A stretch of DNA of 64,000 bases from Polytrichum commune (taxonomy: Eukaryota > Streptophyta > Polytrichopsida > Polytrichales > Polytrichaceae), in contig OX485806.1 of the NCBI GenBank assembly GCA_950295325.1, forward strand, positions 39,372,001 to 39,436,000, in the 5' to 3' direction. The position numbers and the translations under genes are program-made. A model generated the notes under the pieces. That model was not told the origin of the DNA, did not search any database, and saw nothing but the letters and a program-made list of their open reading frames with translations. Positions 11,228-23,559 of this stretch are shown piece after piece (position 1 is the stretch's first letter; each line of letters starts with the position of its first letter).

Positions 11228-12480
11228 AATACTTACATGTTCAATAGGATGATGATGTCACTTGGGTATCACTTTCTCACAAAGAGGGAGTTATCATATG
11301 AGGGTACCTCTCAATGACATCCATCCAACAAAAGGACTTGAACCCCTATAGGTTTGTTACCAATTCATTCAAATGACCTTGAGTAGCTAGATTGCTTTAG
11401 GGTCTTTAAACTATTTTTGGTGTCAAAGCAATTAAAATAAGTAACCTTTAGGCTGCATATTATTTCAAGGTTTTTCCGTTAGATGAATGAGAGGTATGCT
11501 TGTATGTGATTATTCCCTCTCTCTCCTAGTCTCTCCAAGTAGGTACACTGATTATCCCAATTAGTGAGGGAGGGATAATAGTGTGTGTGGGAAATTAGTG
11601 AGGGAGGGCTAATAATGTGTGGGAAAATTTCTTTACACTATGAAATCAGTGCCACCAAAAGATCTAGGAAGTTCATCTTGGCAGGTTATCAACACTATTC
11701 ACTAAAAATACTATTCGTAGCAACACTATTCACAATATTCATACTAATCATACCAATGTCAATTTCTTCCTATTATCTAAGCTTCTTCACATCGTAAAGG
11801 TTGGAGGCTCTTGTTAGATGCTGAATATAGGAACAAAACTCAACCATAGGGCTGAATAATTTTATGATGACAAGCATGTGTATGCATAAAAAATTAGCTG
11901 GCTCTAAGATGTTTGTGTAGTGCGTGTGTAGGGAATTAGTACCACACACACTAATTGGGATAATCATTGTAGTCTACTCAAGGGCCTCGTGACGTTAGCT
12001 ATTTAAAACCAAAATTACCAAGTGGATTTAAAAGGGTGCAAAAACCTCTCCGGAATCGCTATCCGTGGAGTAGCTTCTTGATGACATCAACATTTTGTTC
12101 CATTTCCGTTTTCAAAAGTAAAATTAAACCTAAAGTTCTCTAACTACAAAAAATATGACATTTAGGGTGTTGTTACCACGCTACCATGCTCAACACTAAT
12201 TTTCAATTCTTTGACAATTAGTGTTAGACATAAATGTGCCACTACCTTCCCTACTGCCACTTCCCTACTACCACTTCCCTTATTATATCTTTTATTTTTA
12301 ATATCCTTACTAACACTAAATTCAAACATGTAACTTTCACATAGTACCATAGTTGATATTTAGTGTTTGAGTTTACATTTAATGTTACTAGGGTTATTGA
12401 TATTTAGTGTATGCGTTTGTATTTTGTGTATCAAACACTAAATATCATATTTTGCGTAGTGAGGTTGTACATGTATGGAC
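11228..12480. other. intergenic DNA with an ATTTAGTG-family relic
   Basis: About 12150-12470 contains several ATTTAGTG/CACTAAAT words and is related to 1035-1350 and 31175-31600. The rest shows nothing recognisable, and the short reading frames are unsupported. Confidence 0.4.
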
Positions 12481-13490
12481 AAAGTGAAAAGGATGAACAA
12501 CCAAGTGATTGAATTCAAAACGAAACTTAGAATAATTAGCTACATGAGAAGAATTTAAACCAGATATGATTCAAATTTCAAAGACATGATGATGAATACA
12601 TTTGTTAGTGATAGTTCAAGTCAGTAAACCAATCAATTGCTCTAAAAGGGATTGAAACTCATGTGCCATTCATCACAGTTTTTGTGAAGATCTAACTTGA
12701 GAGGGAAGCACACAATATAACCGCACGAAGCCTTAGTCGCTTCTAAGGTAAGCTTTCGTTGAAGCTTTTTAGAAGAAACAAAGTGTAGTTGTAATCTTCA
12801 TTGCAGACCAAAGATCCACACACGGAGGTCACACTGCAAGCAGATCCTCGGTAAAAGGAAAGGCTTTTCTGGTCCTAAACCTATCTACAGAACTCGAAAT
12901 AATCTGCACAACCACTTACATATATACTTACTAACATTGGAATGCATTGGAATTGAAATTTACAACAATCGGCTACATGAGAAGAAACATACACCATAGG
13001 TTGGAAAGATTCAATGACATGAAAATGCATCCACTCGAAATGGATTGACGTTAGTAAAGCCATCACTTGCCACATTCAAAGTTACATGAAGACTTCAATT
13101 TAGAAGCAAACAGTTATTGTTCGAAAATCTGCACAATTATTTACATCTAACTTACTGTCACTAAATCGTATTTTAAATTGTAACAGTTTACAATAACCAT
13201 AGAATAAGATAAACTCAAAGCAATTGGTTACCAGTTCAAATCAGTAAATCAATCACTTGCATTCACAGTTGCATCATGAAATTCAACAAATGAGGCAAAA
13301 CCAAAGCACATACATACATACAACAAGAAGCTTTTTGAGATACAAAATTGTAGTTGCAATCTTCATTGCAGACTACTGAGGAATCTATACACAGAGGCCA
13401 GTGCAAGCAAATACTCTATAAAAGGCGAGGTTTCACTGCTCCAAAATCCTCTGTACAAAACTTGGAACTTGCACAAAATTGTTTACAGCA
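12480..13490 (-). repeat. degenerate tandem repeats downstream of the BAG gene
   Basis: Words such as CTACATGAGAAGAA, GTTCAARTCAGTAAA, ATCAATCAYTTGC and ATCTTCATTGCAGAC recur in the same order at about 12530-12900, 12950-13180 and 13220-13490. The last copy runs up to the BAG stop codon. This looks like an ancient two- to three-fold tandem duplication of the gene's 3' flank or untranslated region. Confidence 0.55.
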
Positions 13491-13496
13491 ACTCAC

Positions 13497-16400
13497 TCAA
13501 TTATCATCATTCACCAAGCTTCTCTTGGTCTTCTTTACAAGCTTCTTCTTCTTTAGAAGTCTCTCGTTGGCAAGTCTCTTGCTCTCCAAAACCTCACATT
13601 CGAGTCTCTCCATTGATTTCTGTAAACCTAAAGTCGCAGAAGCTTGCCACTGGCTCCAGCGCAACACCTCTCCCAACAGAGTCTTCAAGGTCTTGTTCTC
13701 CTCTATCAGTTGTTGGGTGAGAGTTAATTCAGGTCCGGATGGAGAGGAGTTTTGCATGTTTCCTGGGTTGATGCTTATCATTGCAGGTGCCACCATATGC
13801 AGGTCCTCAGAAAGATCGTTCAAGACAATTTCATGATTCTGGGAATCAATTTTAAGGCTCATCTGCATTCCTGGCTCTGAAATTTTCCCTTTCAAAGATT
13901 CTTGCACACACAACGTATCCGATGGAACACATCCCTCTTGAGCATTCAAAAGCTCATGCTTCTGAGAGTCACCCTGGATGTCTGACCCTGAAGTCTTCTC
14001 TTTCGAAGATTCTTGTGACCACATCATCTGCCATGGAATATATCCCTCCTGAGCATTCAGAAGCTCATGATTCGTAGAGTCAGACTGCATTTCTGATTCT
14101 GAGGTTTTCTCTTTCACATCTTGCGCACAAATCTCCATCTGGATTTCTGAGTCTGAAGTTCTCTCTTGCAAGGGTTCTTGCACGGACATTTTCTCCAGAG
14201 AAACATTACATCCCTCATGGACATTCAGAAATTCAATATTCTGAGATTCACCCTTGAGGCTCACCTCAATTCCTGCCTCTGAAGTTTTCTCTTGTAAAGA
14301 TTCCTGTGCGCACATTGTGTCCAATGGAGCATATCCCTCCTGTGCATTCGGAAACTCGTGAATATGAGAGTCGGCCTGCAATCCTGAAGTTTTCTCTTGT
14401 GAAGATTCCTGTGCAGACATCATCTCACAGGGAACGTATCCCTCCTGAGGATTCAAAAATTCACGATTCTGAGAGTCGCCCTGTATTTCTGACTCCGAAG
14501 CTTTCACTTCAGAAGATGCCTCCTGAGCATTCAGAAATTCATACTTCTGAGAGTCACCCTCAAGGCTCACCTGATTTTCTGACTCTGAAGTTTTCTCTTG
14601 AGAAAACTGTGCAGATGTAATATCATCTGCAATCTTCAAAGTGCTATCTTCAACACCCTGTGAATTCAGAGGAGGCAAATCAACACCACTATTCCCAATT
14701 CCAACTGGAGACAGAAGAATTTCAACCGGTTCTTCAGACGGCACAGAATTTCTCGTACTAGGAATAGCAGTAAATGCAGGTTCTTCATCAGCAACATCTT
14801 TGCCATCCAGGAACTCCTCAGACTTCATCAACAGCGGTTTCTGTTCCAAATCCAAGACACCGCTTGGCGACAACGAAACCTCAGATCCCTTTGGAACCAC
14901 ATCAACCTTTTTCTCCTCAGAGGAAACCGATCTGCTCGTCGCAGCAAAATCGGTTCCCACATTCTCAACAGCAGAGACACTAAGATCTCTGTTGCCCAGT
15001 TTCTCTTCATCATCTACTACAGAAATGGTTGAATCCATATCTGTCACAGTCTCATGTGAAGAAATCTTGGCACTGCTCTCGTCCACCTCCACGAGCAGAG
15101 GATTCTCCTTTGCCATTTCACTTTGACCTTCCATAACTATGGGTTGCTGAATTTCCCCCTGTTCAGGTACCTCCAAGTTTACAGTGTTTTGATTCCCAAC
15201 ATCTTCCACATTGATGTCTCCTCTGTTTCCTATGTCATCTTCATCTACGAGAGAAACCACCGAATCCTTATCTGTTGTGGCTTCTTCATCTTGTGGTGAA
15301 TTAACCTTGGAGGCTACACCCACATGCACAAACTGAGGAGCAATAACCATCTCACTTTGATCTTGTGCACAATTTGGCAGGTGAGATTCAATACCCTCCT
15401 CAAGCACCGCATTTACTTCTGCCTCCCTTTCAGTTGTGCACATAATCGATGTTGCTGAAATCAAATTCTCACCAAGGTCAGACTTGGCACCAATGATACC
15501 ACCTTCTTCTCCAATTCTTCCTGCCATGTCACTTTCAGTGGTGTGATTTCCACCAGCTGGAGCTCCATCTTCCTCATCCTTGAAGTTCTCCACATTAGCA
15601 TCCAATTGCGGACCATTGCAAATCTCACTATCAGCACATCCATTGGTCTCAGGCAGCATCGTATCGGTTGCTACTGACGAATTCTGCTTCAGATTCTGCT
15701 TCACATCCTGCACCGGCTTGTTGTCCTGTTTGGCACCCTGGTCGGTGACAGAAAGTCTGTTCAGCAGTTGCTTCATCAATTTATCTTCTACTTCGTTGGT
15801 GCCTTCATTTCCTTCAGGTTCTTCAATCTCCTTGGGTTTCTGCAGCTTATTCAAGAGCTTCTGCAACAGGATTTCCATGGGTTCTTCCTCTACCACAGGC
15901 TCAGCAGAATGGCCAGGAGGCAGGTTAGCAGATTGCTCTGCGTTTTGCACTGCAGATTGTGAAGAGGCTTGAGTATCCTTCTTGCCCGTGTCTTGCAAAT
16001 CGTTGCCCAAGTTCGCAATCACCTGGTCAACTTCACTTTGCAACTTCAGAACCTCCTTGGAAGTGAATTTGCGAATGTCGCGGACAACTGGATCCACTCC
16101 CTGTACACATGACAACACGGAAAGGAAATACATTTGAGTAATGTGCAGAAGCTCAATATATGAACCAAATTGTGCGTGCTCACAGTGTGGTTCATGAACA
16201 TGTTACCTATAAATTCAAGGTTTGCATGCTCTACAAGAACATATCGTCATAAGTATCAATGTTCAAACATTAACACTTACAGAAAGAGGTACCCAGAAAG
16301 CCATCAAATAAGAATCAAGAGAAAGATAAAACGTTAACCTAAAGCTTGTAGAGTTACATACTCGATACAAAGCAATCACATGTATGGCATGTGACATACT

Positions 16401-18141
16401 AACACCTCAATTTCGCAAGGAAACCAGGAGAGACAAGACAAAACCCGAAAGTAGGAAAGCCTAAGCCTTTAGTTTATTCAAGAGAACAACCCTATGTTTG
16501 CTATGATGTTCTACAAGAAACTGCGAAGCAGATGAAGAGTTTGGACCTAAGCAATGCAATGGAATGGGGTGGAGTGGAATTGCAATGAAGCGAAATGGAA
16601 TGCGAGCGGTATACCTGTATGCCATCGAGTTGAAGTAGCAAGCTCATAATCCCTTCTGTGAGTCTCAAACGCAACGCTGGATCCATGTAAGTCTCCTTGT
16701 TCGAAGCCAAAGCTCTGTACTCTTCCAGCTTCGATTTCACACGAGCAATTTCTCTCAGATGCTTCAGTGGTTGGCATCGTCTCACCATATAGCCCTTGTA
16801 TGCCGACTGCACCTTCTTTGCTGCAGTTTCAGTGTCCATTGTAGGCCTCTGCAGCTTCTTCACAGGAATTTCTTCCCTGGCTCCTGCCTTGGAGTTACCT
16901 GAGGTTTTTTTCGGTTCCTTCTTTCTTGCAAGATCTGAAGGTGGAACTAACCTGATCGGTGTCAATTTAGGCGGAGCTTGAGGTTTCTTCTGTTCTTGTT
17001 TCTTCACACCCACCGAAGTAGAAGCTTCACCTCCATGGTCTGCAACTACAGGGACAGGTTTCGGTTCACTTCCAGGAGCATCTGTCACAGGAATCACCTT
17101 CACAGATCTCGGTGCAGATTTCTGTGGTGCAAAGAGAACCTCGCCTTTCTTCTGATCCTGCAACTCTTCTGTCTTCGATGAAGGAGGTGGAAGAGTGACT
17201 TTGTCAGCAGCCGCTAAACCCTTACCATCAAGGTCTCTTTTCTCCAAAGCTTCCTCCCGAGGGAACAACAACGACAGAAATTTCTGCACAGGGTCGATAG
17301 ATGTGGAAGAAAGAGCCCTCTCCATATTCTCCTTCGGTACATACTTCGGTGATTTTCCATCGCCATCCATCACTTCCTGTAGTGTCACAGGAGCTGATCC
17401 TGCAACATTACCTCCTCCAGAAATTCCTCTTTCAATGTGAGGATCATCCATAGGCATCCACTTCCATCTCCCTTGCGGTTGACCATGAAGAAATGACCAA
17501 GAATTATGATGTGGCTGCTCACCATGGACCATGAGATTAGGGTTATGATGATGCCCTTGCCATTGAACCGAACCAGAATTAGGGTTCCCACCAAGAGCAG
17601 AGTTGATGTAGCGAATGCCATTCGGTGTGATCACAGCCACAGGTGGTGTAGCCTCTGTTGTCGAGGGATGTGTAAAGCTCCAATGACTCTGTGGACCTTC
17701 CTTCGTGACATGGTGAACAGGATGGTGTCCATCGAATTGGCCTGGGATCACATAAACAGGGTAAGGATACCCGCCCTGTGCATTCACATAAGGCGGAGGA
17801 GGGTAATGCTGATGTTGTTGCTGTTGCTGTTGTTGCTGCCTTGATAATCGCTCAGGGTGACTGTTGAGAGCTTCTCTAAGAATTGCTTCCTTGCTGAACG
17901 GAGGAGATTCGTTGTGCGGTTGTGCATATTGCTGCTCTGCAGGTTGATGAGGAAATTCGTGTGGTGGACCGGGGATGTAAACAGGGTGAGGGGAAATATG
18001 GTAGTATGGGTAAGCTTGATGTTGAGGACTCATGTAATAGGGACTTTGTTGTTGCTGATGGTGGCCAGGGTGTGTATATGGGGGTGGCGAGTAGTAGGAG
18101 AACGGTGCGCCACCACCGCTCTCCGATGTCGACCTTGCCAT
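13497..18141 (-). CDS. BAG6: BAG6-like cochaperone with IQ motif and BAG domain
   Basis: Two exons on the minus strand: 18141-16615 (509 codons) and 16100-13497, with a phase-0 GT..AG intron at 16614-16101. The product is 1376 residues. Residues 1-250 are rich in Pro, Gln, His and Tyr, with an eight-Gln run, and look disordered. A calmodulin-binding IQ motif (AAKKVQSAYKGYMVRR) lies at about 440-455. A BAG domain follows at about 465-545, crossing the intron (QLDGIQ|GVDPVVRDIRKF). BAG domains bind the ATPase domain of Hsp70. Residues 550-1000 are acidic and low in complexity. Residues about 1000-1255 are a degenerate repeat array. The last 80 residues predict a coiled coil ending in a basic KKKKLVKKTKR stretch. 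IQ directly before BAG is the plant BAG5/6/7 arrangement, and the great length favours BAG6 (about 1040 residues in Arabidopsis from memory), a stress and immunity regulator. A leader intron at 18457-18212 is plausible. No disruption is seen. Confidence 0.9.
13860..14620 (-). repeat. protein-coding tandem repeat array in the BAG6-like gene
   Basis: About seven degenerate units of roughly 30-40 codons share the pattern QES..EKTS(E/G)S.IQ, then GDSQ..E(F/L)LNAQEG, then a short Met/Pro segment. Units differ in length because some lack the VSLEG block. The array sits between the acidic region and the C-terminal coiled coil. Confidence 0.8.
16101..16614 (-). other. intron of the BAG6-like gene
   Basis: Minus-strand donor CAG|GTATAC at 16615/16614 and acceptor TGTACAG|GGA at 16101/16100. 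It is 514 bp, phase 0, and interrupts the BAG domain. Confidence 0.85.
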
Positions 18142-18159
18142 ACCAAAATTCCCAAATCT

Positions 18160-19190
18160 CTCCCAAAATCAAACTTCTTCACTGAACTTGTCCACACAAA
18201 GATTTACCAGCCTGCACAGAAAATCATGCAGTTTTAGTACCAATGCGGTTCTGGAAGATAAATGAGAGGCTTTGGAGCCACAGAGCGACATTGATGAGAT
18301 TCTCACGAAGTCATGTTCACGTATTATACACACAAGATTCAACCTCTTGTGATCGCTGAAATTTGGACAAGTTCCACCTTTAATGCGAATTTCTTCGTCA
18401 GTCAATCTACTAATTGCATATAAATTGCAGAATGGGAACAAGTGGGAACTACATACCGAGCTCACTCAAATCCAACAGTCTTCTTCTTCACTGAAGTCGG
18501 TCCGTCCACACAAAAATTTCACCAACACTTGAAATCTCTACCAAAACCCCCAGATCCACTTCAACTGATGCAATTATCCCTTTGTGACCTGCATGTAATA
18601 ATGTAGGTTTAGTACCAGTGCGTTTCTGGAAGATACATCCACAGAGCGATATTGATGAGATTCCTCACAAAATCATATTCAGGAAAAATCCTCTCAAGAA
18701 AATCCACCTTTTAATGAGAATTCCTTAGTCAATCAACCTGCTCTTGCACATAAATTGACGAAATGCGGACACGTGGGGGAATCACCATGCCGCACCCTCT
18801 CAAATCCAGTGAAAGGTAATATGTAGGTTTAGTATCATTGGAGTTACGAAAGATACATGGGAGGCTTGGGAGCCAGAGTCTCGACATTGATGAGATTCCT
18901 CACCCAAAGTCACGTGGGATTCCTACCCAAGCTGTTCTAATCGAAAGAACTGACCACAATCACCAGCAATAATCAAAAGGGAGATGACGACGAGATAGAT
19001 AACTGGTCGTCACTTGCTACGCTCAAATGTGTAGGTTCTAGCACAAAATCCCAAGATTCTCCTTCCGGATTACGGAAACTTTGGAATTCCACCATTTGAC
19101 GACACTCCCTTCGTCAATCGATCTGCTATGGATATAAGTTGGCGAAATGTGGATATGAGTAGGCAGGCATTCCTTACCTGTGCGAAGTGC
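18160..19190 (-). repeat. degenerate triplication in the 5' leader of the BAG6-like gene
   Basis: Three copies, about 18168-18470, 18478-18815 and 18816-19190, share in order a GTTTAGTAYCA block, a GAAGATA block, CATTGATGAGATTC, CTCAC...GTCA, then an AATTC block with GTCAATCRA and ATAAATT. The repeats lie just upstream of the coding start and probably duplicate leader or promoter-proximal sequence. Confidence 0.6.
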
Positions 19191-19289
19191 AGAACTGATG
19201 TCCAAACTCGAGATCCAATACCGGTTGCCACCAATCTCTGTTCCAACGACAAATTATCCAACTGCCGATCGTCCCTTCCTCGTGGCAAC

Positions 19290-19297
19290 TTTATAAA
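19290..19297 (-). promoter_or_regulatory. candidate TATA box of the BAG6-like gene
   Basis: TTTATAAA reads the same on both strands and lies about 1.15 kb upstream of the ATG. The alternative is a TATA-less, pyrimidine-rich start nearer the heat-shock element at 19.8 kb. Confidence 0.25.
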
Positions 19298-19815
19298 TGT
19301 CTCCGCACAACAACACCGTGTAAGAAGGTCCCAGGAACTAATGAAGACGCAATCGCAGCAACCGATTTTCAAAGAGGGACGTGTTTGCAACAACCGTCAA
19401 AACCTCTATACAAGAAAACCTCCGAAACTCGCTTCGGAGCTTCAAACCTCACCAAAAACGGGAGACTAAAAATCTCACCAATCCTACCTCAGAGCGGATT
19501 TGCAGAAATGGACTTGCAAAGAAGAAGAGTTCAAAATGGGAACACTTTCTACCGATCTTCTAGACAATGCTTACAAAACGTGAGGGAAGAAGATCTCACT
19601 ACAACTAACAGATTACGCAGTGTTCCAAAACGCAAATCGCAAGGATCGACCGAGCAGAACAGAGAGAGAAGATGCCTGTGACGATTGTTTTGCAAAATTC
19701 CAGCGGGAACTTAAGGAATTTCGGGATTGGTTTTCCACGTGCAGGGTAGACTAAGCGAGTTCGGAATGCGAGGAAATTGAGAATGGCGGAAGAGTTTGTA
19801 GCGAAGGAGAGAGAG

Positions 19816-19833
19816 TTCTGGAAGCTCCCAGAA
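19816..19833 (-). promoter_or_regulatory. heat-shock element upstream of the BAG6-like gene
   Basis: Four alternating units spaced by two bases, TTC-GAA-TCC-GAA on the plus strand, with one base off the TTCnnGAAnnTTCnnGAA consensus. A second partial site (TTCTAGAG on the minus strand) lies near 19896-19903. The location fits an HSF-driven promoter; Arabidopsis BAG6 is known to be heat-inducible. Confidence 0.6.
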
Positions 19834-20126
19834 CGAAGGGAAGCTGCTTCCTTCTGTTTTGCCAAGTGGAACGGGAGGGGAGGAGTCTGGGTTGCTCTAG
19901 AAACTGTCACGACACAACTGGATGGATGGGTGGATGGATGTGGCGGTGGAGAGGGCGAGGATGTAGGGAGACATTCATCCTAAGCTTGGGCGTTAAAGAG
20001 GAAACGGAATGCTGATGTCATCCAGAATTTATGATGACAAAATCCTTTTCTTCCTGCCACTTGGATAATAATAATAATGTTGAATAGGCTTTTATCTATC
20101 TACCCTTTGGCTCATGACATTACTAA

Positions 20127-20371
20127 TACTATGCCCACACTAGGACCAACGATTGGCCCACACCACTGGGAGAGTTTCTATCTTGGTAGGAGTTTTTGTT
20201 TTTATACACACTGGCGAAAATGCAGTGCGTTACATCTAGTGAGGTTTATTGTTAGTAGGAGGAAAATCCTTATTGGTAGCAATGAATTTCGGAAAGAAAT
20301 GCATATTCCCTATCAAGAGAGACTCCTCCTACTGCCCAAGACCAACGAATAGCTCTGGTGTGGGCATGGTA
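20127..20371. mobile_element. MITE with TAYYATGCCCACAC termini
   Basis: A 245-bp element. The left end is TACTATGCCCACACTAG, and the right end read inward is TACCATGCCCACACCAG. It is flanked by TAA on both sides (20124-20126 and 20372-20374). The 3-bp TAA flank suggests PIF/Harbinger; TA with a mariner-type element is an alternative. The open frame inside is incidental. Confidence 0.72.
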
Positions 20372-20399
20372 TAAGCAACTACATGATGGTCTGTTTTCT

Positions 20400-22190
20400 A
20401 AAGAAAGATGTTGTCATTATTAATTATTTATTTTTGAATAAATAAATAACTATGATGTTTTAATACATAGTTATAGTTCATAAGTTGAGTGCTCCCCGGA
20501 AACAAAAAATAAATCAAATCAAATCAAAAAATCAAACGAGAATCATGCTCATGTGATACCTAGTCCTATGGAACGCAACCAAAGAGTTGTGTGATGTTAT
20601 GCCACTTTGTACGGTCAATTCTCAATAAGGTAGATGTGCCTAAATCCAACATAGCAATAATTTGGACACCTATATTTAGTGGTAGGCAGCTAAGTGTGGA
20701 TCTAAGAATGGACAACAAATGGACACGTGTTTAGAAGAGATTGGACTAGACGTTCAAAATGTTTCTTAACCCCTAAGCGTCTAAGAGGCCCAGATTGGGC
20801 TTTTCCAAGCAGAAAAATATTGTCTTTGAGCTACATACGTTCATTTTTGGCTCATCATGTCAAGAATAACATGATCTAGAACCAACTTATTCCTCAAGTG
20901 CACTATTTTGAATAAGTTAAACATTTTGATTTTATTGAAGATTTAAGCTCAAATACACAGCCTAGGTGCCCTTGGATGCAAATACATGCGCTTTATTTTT
21001 ATTATTAATTTCTAATACTTTTTATTTTCTCCTTGACATAAGACAAAGTTTACAATAAGGTTTCAAACATTTTCATTTATATAATATGTTTTTTGAACTT
21101 GGTGAAACATGTATAAATTGTGTATATGGCCATATATTGAGACCCCGTGTCCTTTATGGGTGAACTATTCTAGGTTCAAGAGTCAACATAATTTGGGGGG
21201 GGGGGATTGCATGACCAGTTAATCAACAAAAGAATCGACACTTCACAATGAGTAAGATATACATACAAGCTCCGAAAATTGTGAGGCAAATGGCTACATG
21301 CGTTGAGCAATGGGGCACACTTTGGGTTTGTTATTTATCTCGCATCAATTGCATGGTTCATATCCTACGAGAAGTTCATGCATAGACCAAACAGTGCATG
21401 TGCAAGCATGATAAAGTGGACAATTCTTGATCCATGCCTAGTGTTAAGTGAAAGTGATTAAATTTTATATATTAACTTTGAATTTTGTGAAGAAAAAAAT
21501 CACTGGCATTTTAAAAACATGATGATCTACAAAGCCCAACAATTTATGATGACAAAAAAAAATCCAAGAAAAGTCTACATATTTTAGAAGATGGTGCAAG
21601 TGGTGTGCAAGCAGGTGACATTGAACAAGTGATTCTTTAAAATTTGTGTAAAATACGATAACATTACACTAAATGAATGGGTTTCTACAAATTTTTGTGA
21701 TGTTGCCCTCAAGTACATAATAAAATTCAAGGAATATGAAAAAAATTCCAACTTCAAAATAGTTAAGGTCATGAAATCTACGTTCAAATCAAACTCAATC
21801 ATTTGCTTTTGAGCATCACTTTAAATGATAAGTATTGAAGATCTGAACTTGATATAAGGTTTCTATATTCTAGTATTTAACACAACAGTAAAGGTCATCA
21901 TGATAAAATCTCAATTTTAACAACATTTTGCTACTACTTTGAGGCTTTTGACCCCTAAAAATGTGGTTTTAGTACACATGAGCACTATTTTGGTCCACTT
22001 TACCATGCTTGTACATGTACCTTAAGGGTCATTTTACACTAAGGGGGCACTACATGTAGTTGTGATTGCGGTTGTGGTTATGGTTTATTTTCTTTGGTTT
22101 TATTTCCATGGAAATGGCAATGATGAATGCTAATCACAACCATAGGCACGGCTAGACTACTCCATCAATCCCATTACTCTGGTGGTTGTT
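20400..22190. other. intergenic repeats, no gene seen
   Basis: About 20625-20780 belongs to dispersed repeat D (AAGTGTGGATC...GATTGGACTA), seen again near 38575-38860, 40725-40850 and 52375-52520 and inverted near 30665-30810, 48300 and 61195-61345. A 13-base G run lies near 21197. Nothing else is recognised. Confidence 0.45.
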
Positions 22191-22194
22191 CATG

Positions 22195-22790
22195 CTCCCG
22201 GGGGGTGGACTCTTCATACAACATATGAATTAAAGTGAGTGTAAGAAGGGGTATTATTTGAGGCATCATAGAGAGGTATTATTTTCTCCAGTGTGTACAT
22301 TTAGAAAGGCTATTGAGAAATTTGATATAAAGGTAAATGTATAAAAGGGGCCCTTAAGGTTTACAGAAAAAAAATCGAGAATATATGCGTTAGTTTCATC
22401 CAATCACGTTTTCATCCATTATTGTCATATGGTGATAATCCTCAATAACTACCTTGTACATTCTTGTCAGGGTTTGCATTTGGGTTGTAGGTTTTACAAA
22501 CTAGAGGCTCGTGGAGCACTCATGGGCTATGTTGACATTTACTCTTTGCATTGGGGCTAAGTCATTATGCTCTTGTCTTCGCTTGTTTGATGCAATCATT
22601 GAGTTACATGTTATGAATGGGAAAATGTTCAATGACTTTCTCATTGGAAAGTGAGGGTGGATGTTATTAGTAATAAAGGCCTATTTACTTCATAGGTTTC
22701 ATTTTGTATATGTAGTGGAGGCATTTATCACATTGAATTGAAAATCTTAGTATAGACACATGAGTGCATTGTATGTGGCATCAAGGTGGC
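22195..22790 (+). repeat. dispersed repeat F, copy 1 (second copy 49955-50680)
   Basis: Shared blocks in order: GGGTGGACTCTT, GTGAGTGTAAGAAGGGGTA, ATAAAGGTARATGT, GCCCTTAAG-like and TATGTAGTGGAGGC. The copy near 50 kb is longer at its left side. No transposase frame is seen. Confidence 0.6.
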
Positions 22791-23559
22791 ATCACCAGAG
22801 AGCTTCACAGCCAACGTCCAAGGAGAAAGTCAACGAGGCATCTACATTGATTATCCCAATTATTGCGTAACACCCACTATTTTCCCAAGTCTCAAATTGG
22901 TGAGGGTTGTAATTTTTATTGTGTGATACTAAATTCATAAATACATGCTCATTTACCATATATTTCAAGAAAAGTGGTGTGTGCTCCAAAGTGCTTGTAG
23001 ATTGATTAAAAATATATATATGCAAACACATTCATGTCGATGAATAGTGCCAAGATGAATGATGCCAATATTGTCATTGAAATGTGGTTCTATGAATGAT
23101 GTTTTCAATGGATGGTGTCGGGTTGAGTAGTGCTTTCTACATCTTTTGGTGGCACTAATTTCATAGGATACATAAATTCATTAACACCTTCACTAGTAGC
23201 CGACACTTCAACCCTCACTCACTAATTGGGATAATCAATGTAGTACTTTAATACTACAATCCAAAGCCACACAAGGACCCCACAATAATAATCACTCTAA
23301 TTGCCTCTTGGTAAAATTGCCCTAGTGTCAATGTGGTTTAGAATGGTAATGACCCAAATAATAACTTTGGTATACAAGAATTCTCCCAACTTGAGAGACC
23401 CGCCAAATATCAATATTTGATTGTCATTAGAATTTTGATGCTGAAGAGTACTAGGTTCTTTGATACTGATAATGTTGAACAAGCAGCTAATCACAAGAGT
23501 GTTCTACTCTAGTACTATCTTGCACACATGGCCTTTTGGTTGGCTATTTGACCAAGACC
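22791..23559. repeat. intergenic; truncated relative of the intronic MULE-like MITE
   Basis: About 23315-23475 matches the inner part of the elements at 27198-27562 and 28033-28381 (GTGTCAATGTGGTTTAGAATGG, CAAATATCAATATTTGA) but lacks recognisable ends. The remainder shows nothing. Confidence 0.5.

Noticed and set aside
14306-15972. Plus-strand open frames of 104-161 residues inside the BAG6-like gene
   Set aside because: Ser/Thr-rich shadows of the acidic repeat-bearing minus-strand coding sequence.
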